The notes beneath the pieces were generated by a model, which worked only from the letters and a program-made list of their open reading frames with translations, ran no database searches and was not told the origin of the DNA. From a virus: DNA of 26,203 nt. The stretch covers positions 1 through 26,203 of the IMG/VR virus record IMGVR_UViG_3300022594_000026; one strand, given 5' to 3'. The position numbers were made by a program, and so were the translations under genes. Below, piece after piece: positions 15,002 through 22,112 of the stretch; positions within the stretch are counted from its first letter, which is position 1, and each line of letters begins with the position of its first letter.

Positions 15002-15199
15002 ATGTCTTTTAAATCAGGCGCACAAGGCGTAAACATCAAGGGCAAAACCAAGGGTAAGAACCTTGGTGACAGCGGCCCAACCGTAGCTACCCAAAAGGGC
15101 AAAGCTGGTAAAGGCGGCAAGGGCGGCGGTAAAACCGATGCAGACATGATGAGCATGGGTCGCGGTATGGCCAAAGTTGCTAATCAAAAGCGAGGCTAA
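15002..15199 (+). CDS. Small Gly/Lys-rich protein with KGKTKG motif
   Basis: This 65-aa very basic protein is almost entirely low complexity: FKSGAQGVNIKGKTKGKNLG, then a GKAGKGGKGGGK stretch, then MSMGRGMAKVANQKRG. ATG 15002 has AAGGAG at 14990-14995. The KGKTKG motif matches the tails of the genes at 12016 and 13179, but here it is near the N-terminus. Function unknown; strong positive charge suggests nucleic-acid binding. Confidence 0.7.
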   Translation: MSFKSGAQGVNIKGKTKGKNLGDSGPTVATQKGKAGKGGKGGGKTDADMMSMGRGMAKVANQKRG

Positions 15200-15201
15200 T
15201 C

Positions 15202-15462
15202 ATGGCTACATTCAGCAAAAAAATGATGGGCAAAGAAGTTGGTGATGCCAGCGTTTATGCCAAGCCTCATGGCGTCAATGCAAAAGCCACAAAGATGACA
15301 GACCCAAACACTTTGTCTGCGAAGCAAGTCAACCCTCGCACAAAATCAATGCGCGTGAGTGCTGGTGACCCTGCCGCCGACGACGTCAAAACTGACGGCA
15401 TCAAAATCCGTGGTACAGGTGCAGCAACCAAGGGCTTGTACGCCCGTGGGCCAATGGCGTAA
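15202..15462 (+). CDS. Small conserved phage protein ending in GTGAATKG...RGPMA
   Basis: This 86-aa protein starts MATFSKKMMGKEVGDASVYA and ends DGIKIRGTGAATKGLYARGP followed by MA, a tail pattern I associate with small proteins of similar uncultured phages. It is basic, has no membrane segment, and lies 2 bases after the previous stop. The C-terminal Gly/Arg pattern is a variant of the motif shared by the other small proteins here. Function unknown. Confidence 0.73.
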   Translation: MATFSKKMMGKEVGDASVYAKPHGVNAKATKMTDPNTLSAKQVNPRTKSMRVSAGDPAADDVKTDGIKIRGTGAATKGLYARGPMA

Positions 15463-15465
15463 AAC

Positions 15466-16164
15466 ATGACGTACACCGAGCTTGTAGCCGCTATTCAGAC
15501 GTACACGGAAAACAATTTTCCGACGATTACGCTCGCCGATTCTTCTACTGTGTCATCGACGCAACAGATTAACCGTTTCATTGAGCAAGCTGAACAACGC
15601 ATCTACAACTCGGTACAGTTTCCTTCGCTGCGCAAAAACGCAACGGGGGTGACTACGGCAAACAACAAATACGTCTCATGCCCAAGCGACTTCTTGTCGG
15701 CATATTCTTTGGCCGTTATTGACGCCACAGGCGCGTACGAGTACCTGCTCAACAAAGACGTGAACTTCATACGTCAGGCGTACCCACAACCAACCGACAC
15801 GGCCATCCCGAAGTACTACGCGCTGTTTGGTCCGACTGTGTCCCCCACTGCGGGCATCACGAATGAGCTTACGTTTATTCTTGGCCCAACTCCCGACGCT
15901 ATCTATAGCGTGGAGCTTCACTACTATTACTACCCTGAGTCCATCGTGACTGCGGGTACGACTTGGTTGGGCGACAACTTTGATACCGTGTTGTTGTATG
16001 GGTGCTTGGTTGAGGCCTACACATTCATGAAGGGCGAAGCCGACCTCATTGCGCTGTACAACACCAAGTACATGGAAGCATTGCAGCTTGCCAAACGCCT
16101 CGGCGACGGCCTCGAAAGACAAGACGCGTACCGCTCCGGCCAATATAGACAGGCAGTCCAATGA
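15466..16164 (+). CDS. Head-tail adaptor/neck protein (SU10 adaptor-like)
   Basis: This 232-aa protein begins with a helix (MTYTELVAAIQTYTENNFPT) and an INRFIEQAEQRIYNSVQFPS segment. A beta region with KYVSCPSDFLSAYSLAV follows, and a conserved-looking block YYYYPESIVTAGTTWLGDNF precedes two final helices. This arrangement fits small adaptor proteins that form rings below the portal. It is a second adaptor in addition to the gp4-like protein at 13634. The ATG at 15466 lies 3 bases after the previous stop. The family name is my best match from memory and would need a profile search. Confidence 0.68.
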   Translation: MTYTELVAAIQTYTENNFPTITLADSSTVSSTQQINRFIEQAEQRIYNSVQFPSLRKNATGVTTANNKYVSCPSDFLSAYSLAVIDATGAYEYLLNKDVNFIRQAYPQPTDTAIPKYYALFGPTVSPTAGITNELTFILGPTPDAIYSVELHYYYYPESIVTAGTTWLGDNFDTVLLYGCLVEAYTFMKGEADLIALYNTKYMEALQLAKRLGDGLERQDAYRSGQYRQAVQ

Positions 16165-16589
16165 CCATCGCACAAGGCGCAACAAACACATTCAAGATCG
16201 GTTTGCTCGACGGCAACTACGACTTGGCCGCAGGTTCGTTCAAGATTGCGCTGTATACCGGCGCGGCTTCGATTGGCCCAGACACAACTACGTACACAAC
16301 AGATGGCGAGGTTGTGGCTTCTGGGTACACCGCTGGCGGCAATGCGTTGACAATCACACAAGTACCTACAATTGGGAATCAGTCGGGCAACGCTACAGCG
16401 TATCTGTCGTTCAGCAACGTGACTTGGACTTCGGCCTTGACCGCTCGCGGCGCGTTGATTTATCAGGTTGGTGGTGGCAACCCCTCTGTGTGCGTGCTGG
16501 ACTTTGGCGCGGATAAGACTTCGACAACAACTTTTACCGTGCAGTTCCCCGCTGCTACCAACACATCTGCAATCATAAGGATCAGCTAA
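16161..16589 (+). CDS. Beta-rich virion protein (paralogue 1)
   Basis: This 142-aa protein overlaps the adaptor stop by 4 bases (ATGA). The order of elements is FKIALYTGAASIG, then YTTDGEVVASGYTAGGNALT, then LSFSNVTWTSALTARGALIY, then a C-terminal strand pair ending SAIIRIS. The same order is found in the gene at 16790, so the two are probable paralogues. The composition is low in charge and high in Thr/Ala/Gly, as in tail or head surface proteins. Role unknown. Confidence 0.74.
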   Translation: MTIAQGATNTFKIGLLDGNYDLAAGSFKIALYTGAASIGPDTTTYTTDGEVVASGYTAGGNALTITQVPTIGNQSGNATAYLSFSNVTWTSALTARGALIYQVGGGNPSVCVLDFGADKTSTTTFTVQFPAATNTSAIIRIS

Positions 16590-16780
16590 TGCTAGTCACA
16601 ACAACCAAAGGCGACATGGACGACTCTTTGCTGCAAAAGCAAGAAGGTTTTGTGGACGACGACAACGAGTACACCACATGGGTTGAGTATTGGTTGGACG
16701 GCGAGCTGGTCCATCGTTCGGCGCATGTCACGTTGAAAAAAGCACTGCCTATTGGTGGTGAAGTCGGCACTTTCTCTTAA
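16589..16780 (+). CDS. Small acidic protein between the two paralogues
   Basis: This 63-aa protein starts MLVTTTKGDMDDSLLQKQEG and has a short beta-like core (TTWVEYWLDGELVHRSAHV) before a short tail. It overlaps the upstream stop by one base (TAATG). I have seen proteins of this pattern beside similar structural genes, without known function. It may be a partner or chaperone of the flanking proteins; that is speculation. Confidence 0.75.
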   Translation: MLVTTTKGDMDDSLLQKQEGFVDDDNEYTTWVEYWLDGELVHRSAHVTLKKALPIGGEVGTFS

Positions 16781-16789
16781 GGAACCATC

Positions 16790-17266
16790 ATGGCAAATAC
16801 CGCATCACTATGCACGTCGTTTTTAAGCGAAGTGCTCACGGCGACACACAACTTTGGCACTGCACCTATCCGTGCAGCCACAACCGCCGATACATTTAAA
16901 GCCTCTTTGTACTTGACAACAGGTTCAATCGACGCTTCAACAACGGCTTACACAGCTACGGGCGAAGTAACAGGCACAAACTACACCGCTGGTGGAGTTG
17001 TTGTGACAAACGCGACCGCACCCGCTTCGACCAATACATCTGCCACAGCAGGAACATCCTACTGGACTCCTTCTGCCAGCATTTCGTACACCAACGTAAC
17101 TTTGTCCACCGCGTTCAATGCAATGCTGTTGTATAACTCAACACAAAGCAACAAGGCCGTGGGCGTGTACACATTTGGCTCTCAGACCATTACTGCGGGT
17201 ACGTTCGCTTTGACCATGCCTGCTAACACAACTAGCACCGCGCTGCTGCGTATTGCCACAACTTAA
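16790..17266 (+). CDS. Beta-rich virion protein (paralogue 2)
   Basis: This 158-aa protein follows a clear TTAAGGA ribosome binding site. It shares its element order with the 16161 product: FKASLYLTTGSID, then YTATGEVTGTNYTAGGVVVT, then ISYTNVTLSTAFNAMLLYNS, ending with TFALTMPANTTSTALLRIAT. It differs by an N-terminal extension of about 20 residues (TSFLSEVLTATHNFG). A virion surface role is likely from composition and place just before the repeat protein and fibres. Confidence 0.74.
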   Translation: MANTASLCTSFLSEVLTATHNFGTAPIRAATTADTFKASLYLTTGSIDASTTAYTATGEVTGTNYTAGGVVVTNATAPASTNTSATAGTSYWTPSASISYTNVTLSTAFNAMLLYNSTQSNKAVGVYTFGSQTITAGTFALTMPANTTSTALLRIATT

Positions 17267-17292
17267 AGCGGAGGCGGCGTAAGCCGTAAGCC

Positions 17293-18141
17293 ATGTTTGG
17301 TATATCCGCTTTTGCACAATCTCCTTTTGCGGCGTTAGGGTCTAACGACATTTATGTCGCCCTAACGGGTAAGAGCGCGTCTGGTTTTGTTGGCACTGTT
17401 GTTGCCACTGAGTCTCCGACCGCGACGGGAGATGTTGCACAAGGTTTTGTTGGCGTAGCGGTTCCGACAATATCGGTAGCTCTGACGGGCGTATCAGCGG
17501 CGGGTTTTGTTGGCACGGTTGTTCCGTCCTCGGCTCAAGCGGTATCTGGCAAATCAGCTTCTGGTTTTGTTGGGACAGTGGTTCCGGTTGATTCTCCGAC
17601 TGAGACTGGGGACGTTGCACAGGGTTTTGTTGGCGCAGTGGTTCCAACGATCTCAGTGGCTTTGGCCGGGGTTTCGGCTGCGGGTTTTGTTGGCACGGTT
17701 GCTTCTGAATCGTCTCAGGCCCTATCTGGTAGAGCAGCTTCTGGTTTTGTTGGGGCAGTGGCTCCGGCGGTCTCCCCAGAGTTGGTAGGTATCTTTGCCC
17801 AAGGCGATGTTGGTACGCCATCTGCAAGCAGTACGGTGGGATTGACGGGGGTGTCTTCGAGCGGTTTTGTCGGGGCTGTGTATCCGGGCAAGGCGGCTCC
17901 AGCAATCGGAGATGCGGCATCGGGCTATGTTGGCTCGGTCGGTAAAACAATTTCGGTTGCACTAACGGGCATTTCTGCTAAAGGATACGTAGGAACCACC
18001 AAGGCTGTTTACTGGACAACCATCATCGACAACCAAACACCGAACTGGCAAAATATAACGGATACGCAAAGCGCAGGCTGGTCGATAATTGACGATGCTG
18101 AAACCGCTGACTGGCAAGTCCTTGCGACAGTGGACTACTAA
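17293..18141 (+). CDS. Repeat-built structural protein (20-residue units)
   Basis: This 282-aa protein has about 24 leading residues, then ten full units of 20 residues and half of an eleventh, following TGxxAxGFVGTVxPxxSxAL. Unit types alternate in threes (KSAS, DVAQ, VSAA), giving a 60-residue super-period. The last 45 residues switch to an 11-residue tryptophan repeat (WTTIIDNQTPN, WQNITDTQSAG, WSIIDDAETAD, WQVL). It is most likely an extended beta structure, such as a fibre shaft. GGAGG lies far from the ATG (18 bases), so initiation may be weak. The exact role is unknown; location before the fibre genes supports a tail-surface part. Confidence 0.78.
   Translation: MFGISAFAQSPFAALGSNDIYVALTGKSASGFVGTVVATESPTATGDVAQGFVGVAVPTISVALTGVSAAGFVGTVVPSSAQAVSGKSASGFVGTVVPVDSPTETGDVAQGFVGAVVPTISVALAGVSAAGFVGTVASESSQALSGRAASGFVGAVAPAVSPELVGIFAQGDVGTPSASSTVGLTGVSSSGFVGAVYPGKAAPAIGDAASGYVGSVGKTISVALTGISAKGYVGTTKAVYWTTIIDNQTPNWQNITDTQSAGWSIIDDAETADWQVLATVDY
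17365..17994 (+). repeat. 60-bp coding tandem repeats (180-bp higher order)
   Basis: About 10.5 units of 60 bp encode the 20-residue repeat. The core TGGTTTTGTTGG recurs with little change in most of the first seven units. Units 1-3 and 4-6 are nearly the same at the protein level, pointing to duplication of a 180-bp block. Later units are more diverged (GDVG, GYVG). Confidence 0.88.
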
Positions 18142-18150
18142 GGAATAAAC

Positions 18151-18651
18151 ATGGCATTGGTACTAGCAGATCGCGTAAGGGAAACGACCACAACAACGGG
18201 TACGGGTACAGTGACTTTGCTCGGCGCGTTTACCGGGTTTCAGTCCTTTGCCGTCATTGGCAACGGCAACTCTACGTACTACACAATTGCAGATCAAGGC
18301 GGCGCTAACTGGGAAGTTGGCATTGGCACCTACACGTCATCGGGAACCACACTGGCCCGTACAACGGTGTTGTCTTCTAGCAACGCTGGCTCGTTGGTTA
18401 ACTTCCCAGCAGGTGTCAAGGATGTGTTTGTTACATATCCGTCAGAGCGCTCGGTCAACTTGGACTCAGCAGCCACCGAAGCACGCGCACCTCAATTTAA
18501 CGCAACCAACGGTTTGCTTGTGAACTGCATGACTGTGTCGGCAAACTACACCGTCGCGGTGGGTGATAGCGCAATGAGTGTCGGCCCGATCACGATCAAC
18601 TCGGGCGTTTCAGTAACAGTATCTAGCGGTTCTCGTTGGGTTGTCATTTAA
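18151..18651 (+). CDS. Tail fibre/receptor-binding-type protein
   Basis: This 166-aa protein begins ALVLADRVRETTTTTGTGTV, a common N-terminal module of phage fibre proteins. A beta region follows (GNGNSTYYTIADQGGANWEV, then SSGTTLARTTVLSSSNAGSL). The final 25 residues (SVGPITINSGVSVTVSSGSR and WVVI) are nearly the same as the end of the next protein, suggesting a shared trimerisation or capping element. A good TAAGGAA ribosome binding site precedes it. No chaperone domain is present. Confidence 0.78.
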   Translation: MALVLADRVRETTTTTGTGTVTLLGAFTGFQSFAVIGNGNSTYYTIADQGGANWEVGIGTYTSSGTTLARTTVLSSSNAGSLVNFPAGVKDVFVTYPSERSVNLDSAATEARAPQFNATNGLLVNCMTVSANYTVAVGDSAMSVGPITINSGVSVTVSSGSRWVVI

Positions 18652-19371
18652 AGAACAAGGCATTAGAATGTGCAAAGCTAGGAGTAAACCGTGACCACAG
18701 CATATACCTCATTGTTGGGACTTGCACTACCCGTTACCGGTGAGTTATCTGGTACGTGGGGCAACACCGTCAACAATTCCATCACGCAGCTCACTGAAGA
18801 GTCTATTGCGGGTGTGTCAACACAGAGCGTTACTTCGGCAGACTGGACACTGACCACAACCGGTTCGGGTCTGAGCAACCAAGCACGTACAGCCATTTTG
18901 ATCCCCACGGGCACTCCCGGGGTCAGCCGCAACATCATTGCTCCCTCGTCCAGCAAAGCGTATGTGGTGATTAACCAGTCCAACGCGCAAGTGATCTTGA
19001 AGGGCTCGGCTACAACCGGTGTGATTATCCCCGGCGGGTCAACGCTCATGTGCGCATGGAACGGCACAGACTTTATTGCAGTCACGGCGCTTACTCTGTC
19101 ATCTGGTACAACCGCACAACGCCCATCCACAGCAGCCACCGGTATGCTGCGGTACAACTCCACATTGGCCCAGTTTGAAGGTTATGATGGCGCGAGTTGG
19201 GGCGGCATTGGCGGTGCACAAGCAGGCGGGGTTATTCAGACCAACAAGACTGAAGTGACCATTGATTACACTCTCCCAGCGGGCAGCAACGGCTTCTCGG
19301 TTGGCCCCATTACCATCGACTCTGGTGTTAGCGTAACTGTTACGTCCGGCCAAGTCTGGGTGATTATTTAA
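18577..19371 (+). repeat. Duplicated C-terminal fibre module (18577-18651 and 19297-19371)
   Basis: The two 75-bp segments encode xSVGPITIxSGVSVTVxSGxxWVxI at the very end of adjacent genes. The DNA differs mainly at third positions, so the copies are old or kept by selection. The entry spans both copies and the sequence between them. Confidence 0.75.
18691..19371 (+). CDS. Tail fibre-type protein starting with GTG
   Basis: This 226-aa protein starts at GTG 18691, 6 bases after AGGAG (18680-18684); no ATG alternative fits. It begins MTTAYTSLLGLALPVTGELS and continues GTWGNTVNNSI, a module I associate with fibre proteins of similar phages. The centre is beta-rich (RNIIAPSSSKAYVVINQSNA). Residues about 145-175 hold a short Trp-containing segment (MLRYNSTLAQFEGYDGASWG) typical of fibre heads. 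The last 25 residues match the end of the 18151 product. Likely part of the adsorption apparatus. Confidence 0.78.
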   Translation: MTTAYTSLLGLALPVTGELSGTWGNTVNNSITQLTEESIAGVSTQSVTSADWTLTTTGSGLSNQARTAILIPTGTPGVSRNIIAPSSSKAYVVINQSNAQVILKGSATTGVIIPGGSTLMCAWNGTDFIAVTALTLSSGTTAQRPSTAATGMLRYNSTLAQFEGYDGASWGGIGGAQAGGVIQTNKTEVTIDYTLPAGSNGFSVGPITIDSGVSVTVTSGQVWVII

Positions 19372-19380
19372 GGAAAACGC

Positions 19381-20640
19381 ATGTCAACGATAAGCGCATC
19401 AACAACCAGCACTACCGCATATAAAGTTACTGCGGACACCACAGGCACTCTTGTATTCCAAACAGGTGCTACGCCGACTACGGCAATGACTTTGGGTGCA
19501 GACCAGAGCGTTACGTTTGCAGGTACACCAACATACACGGGCGGCACAGCAAACGGTGTTGCCTATCTCAACGGTTCCAAGGTGCTTACTACTGGTAGTG
19601 CGTTGGTCTTTGATGGTACGAACTTGGGTATTGGGACGAGTTCTCCAAGTTCAAAATTAACCGTTAACGGAAATGCGGCGGTTCTTGGTGGAAATAAATT
19701 GTATTTGTGGAACGCAGCAAACAATTCGGCTCCATACATTGCAAATAACGGGTCAATTTCGTTTTACAACACATCCGATGTTTTGGGAATGTCTCTTGAT
19801 GGTTCAGGCAACCTAGGCTTGGGAGTTACTCCTAGTGCGTGGGGGTCAACCAATAAGGCTATTGATTTAGGAACTTATGCTTCGTTTGGATACAGAGCAT
19901 CAAACGGTCTTACAGTTGTTGCGGGGAATCTTTACATCAACGCATCTGACCAATTTATTTTAAAAACAACCAACCCTGCGGCGCTTTACCAAATGGGTGC
20001 TACTGGTGAGCATTATTGGTACAACTCTCCGTCTGGAACTGCTGGAAGTGTTGCCACAGTAAATAGATTAATGACGCTTGATGGCAGCGGTAACTTGCTG
20101 GTGGGACGTACAAGCGCAGGAAGCCGCTCTGCAAAAGTTTCTATCGCAGCAAACAGTGCAAATAATGACGGTCTTTTTATTGATGGATGGGGTGCGGGAA
20201 TAGCTGTTGCATTAACACTTAGTACAGCCGTTTCTTCCTCATCAACCGCTGTTGCATTTAACTATTCTGGTACAGAAGTTGGTTCAATAAAAACCACCAG
20301 CACTGCAACATCTTATATAACTTCTTCTGACTATCGCCTAAAAAACAAGATTGCACCAATGACAGGCGCATTGGCTAAAGTAACTGCGCTCAAACCTGTG
20401 ACTTACAAGTGGAATTTGGATGATTCTGAGGGTGAAGGTTTCATTGCCCATGAGCTTGCTGAAGTTTGTCCTTATGCCGTTACTGGTGAAAAAGATGCAG
20501 TAGACGATGAAGGTAAACCAGTATATCAAGGTATTGATACCAGCTTCTTAGTGGCTACTTTGACCGCCGCCATCCAAGAACAACAAGCCATCATCCAACA
20601 ACTACAAGCTGACGTAGCAACCCTCAAAGGAGCCGCATAA
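19381..20640 (+). CDS. Tail fibre with C-terminal S74 self-cleaving chaperone (1)
   Basis: This 419-aa protein has a shaft of beta repeats carrying the recurring turn LDGSGNLGLGVTPSAWGS. A peptidase S74 domain starts near residue 316: S316-D317-Y-R-L-K321 matches the catalytic Ser-Asp and Lys (+5) of intramolecular chaperones such as endosialidase. The chaperone includes GFIAHELAEV and ends in a coiled coil (AIQEQQAIIQQLQADVATLK). In the known family the chaperone folds a trimer and then cuts itself off before the Ser. It is the first of three such genes. The stop overlaps the next start as TAATG. Confidence 0.92.
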   Translation: MSTISASTTSTTAYKVTADTTGTLVFQTGATPTTAMTLGADQSVTFAGTPTYTGGTANGVAYLNGSKVLTTGSALVFDGTNLGIGTSSPSSKLTVNGNAAVLGGNKLYLWNAANNSAPYIANNGSISFYNTSDVLGMSLDGSGNLGLGVTPSAWGSTNKAIDLGTYASFGYRASNGLTVVAGNLYINASDQFILKTTNPAALYQMGATGEHYWYNSPSGTAGSVATVNRLMTLDGSGNLLVGRTSAGSRSAKVSIAANSANNDGLFIDGWGAGIAVALTLSTAVSSSSTAVAFNYSGTEVGSIKTTSTATSYITSSDYRLKNKIAPMTGALAKVTALKPVTYKWNLDDSEGEGFIAHELAEVCPYAVTGEKDAVDDEGKPVYQGIDTSFLVATLTAAIQEQQAIIQQLQADVATLKGAA

Positions 20641-21791
20641 TGGCCTCAACAATCACAGCCGACAACGGCTCAGTATCAGGTAGCGCTGGCATCAAGTCTA
20701 GCGCCGATAGTTCTGGTGTTTTAGCTCTTGCTACAGGTTCAGGTACTACTGCTGTAACGATTGATGCAAGTCAGAACATGGGCTTGGGTGTTACTCCTAG
20801 TGCGTGGACAGCAACAAAAGCACTTCAAATTGGGCAAGGTGCTGCTGTTTATGGCGGTACAGGTCAAAACGGTGCATATATTTCATCCAATGCCTACTAC
20901 GGTTCTGGATGGACTTATATTGGCACAGGCTACGCAACTAAATACGAGCAAAGCGAATCCAACTCTGGCGCTCATAAATGGTGGATTGCCCCATCAGGCA
21001 CAGCAGGTAACGCCATCACCTTCACCCAAGCTATGACGCTTGATGCTAGTGGGAATTTGGGTATTGGTACTACAAGTCCAGACGGTAAGTTTGTTGTTCT
21101 TGGGACAGCAGGTTCAAACCCTTACAGCCACTTTAAAGATGCAAACGGTGCAGACTTCTTTATTCAAGCCGTAGGTAACTCAGATTGCCGAACAGGTACA
21201 GCCTCAAACCATCCTTGGCTAATGTTTACCAACAACTCAGAAAAAGCCCGTATAGACTCCAGCGGTAACTTGCAGGTGGGGACTACGGGGCAACTATCCA
21301 ATGAGCGTTTTGCAGTTGTTTCAGGGGGAACTACTCAAACAGCATACTTTAAAGGCACTAGCGGAGCAACAGATACAACAATTAATGTTTGGAACGCAAC
21401 AACAACAGGAGATGCAAAATTTATTCAGTTTATTACTGAAGCATCCCCAACATTACGTGGCTCCATTACTTATAACCGCGCTGGGGGATTAACAGCATAC
21501 AACGTAACGTCTGACTACCGCGCAAAAGACATCATTGGCCCTGTTTCTGACAGCGGTACATTAATTGATTCCGTGCCTGTTTACATGGGTAAGATGCACG
21601 GCGCTGAAATTGAACGTCCAATGTTCATTGCTCACGAAACGCCTTCTTATGCTCATACTGGCGAAAAAGATGCCGTAGATCAAGAAGGAAACCCCGTGCT
21701 GCAACAAATGGACCCATCGGCTCTTGTACCTGTTTTGTGGGCAGAAGTCCAATCCCTCCGCAAACGCCTCGCAGCCCTTGAATCTAAATAA
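20640..21791 (+). CDS. Tail fibre with C-terminal S74 self-cleaving chaperone (2)
   Basis: This 383-aa protein has a beta shaft with repeats such as LDASGNLGIGTTSPDGK. The S74 domain starts near residue 291, with S291-D-Y-R-A-K296 as catalytic residues, then FIAHETPSYAHTGEKDAVDQ and a final short helix (EVQSLRKRLAALESK). The position after the RA pair is variant (RAK instead of RLK), but Ser and Lys are kept, so self-cleavage should remain possible. Translation is coupled to the first fibre. DNA segments shared with the two other fibre genes suggest exchange or duplication. Confidence 0.9.
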   Translation: MASTITADNGSVSGSAGIKSSADSSGVLALATGSGTTAVTIDASQNMGLGVTPSAWTATKALQIGQGAAVYGGTGQNGAYISSNAYYGSGWTYIGTGYATKYEQSESNSGAHKWWIAPSGTAGNAITFTQAMTLDASGNLGIGTTSPDGKFVVLGTAGSNPYSHFKDANGADFFIQAVGNSDCRTGTASNHPWLMFTNNSEKARIDSSGNLQVGTTGQLSNERFAVVSGGTTQTAYFKGTSGATDTTINVWNATTTGDAKFIQFITEASPTLRGSITYNRAGGLTAYNVTSDYRAKDIIGPVSDSGTLIDSVPVYMGKMHGAEIERPMFIAHETPSYAHTGEKDAVDQEGNPVLQQMDPSALVPVLWAEVQSLRKRLAALESK

Positions 21792-21800
21792 GGAAACATC

Positions 21801-22109
21801 ATGACAACATATCTCTGGACAATTCCACAAATGGACCGCCTCACTTCTGACGGTTTTGTATTTACAGCGCATTACAACGTCACAGCAACAGACGACACCT
21901 ACAGCGCCAGCACATACGGCACAACATCTTTTACTCAAGTTGAAGGTGAGACATACGTGCCTTACGCTGATTTGACTGAAGCTCAAGTTGTTGGTTGGGT
22001 GCAAAACGCAATCGGCAAAGACACAGTTGAGACAAGTCTGCAAAACCAGATTGATCTGCAAAAGAATCCAGTGCAAGCCGCTGGTGTGCCTTGGGCAACA
22101 CAGGAGTAA
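21801..22109 (+). CDS. Small conserved protein between fibre genes
   Basis: This 102-aa acidic protein starts MTTYLWTIPQMDRLTSDGFV and continues FTAHYNVTATDDTYSASTYG. It is beta-like in the first two thirds, then helical (LTEAQVVGWVQNAIGKDTVE). Proteins of this pattern accompany fibre genes in many phages. It may be a fibre assembly factor or adaptor, which is inference. The ribosome binding site is TAAGGAAA at 21790-21797. Confidence 0.76.
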   Translation: MTTYLWTIPQMDRLTSDGFVFTAHYNVTATDDTYSASTYGTTSFTQVEGETYVPYADLTEAQVVGWVQNAIGKDTVETSLQNQIDLQKNPVQAAGVPWATQE

Positions 22110-22112
22110 GTT

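Noticed and set aside
17342-17962. 206-codon minus-strand frame with Pro/Gln repeats
   Set aside because: It exists only because the plus-strand repeat lacks stop codons in that frame; the repeat is explained by the 17293 gene.
17365-17994. CRISPR-like array because of regular 60-bp repeats
   Set aside because: The repeats stay in frame inside a long coding sequence, are not separated by unique spacers and encode a clear protein repeat.
18668-18694. 8-codon reading frame ending over the GTG start of the fibre gene at 18691
   Set aside because: It could be a coupling leader peptide, but such short frames arise by chance and the GTG already has a good ribosome binding site.
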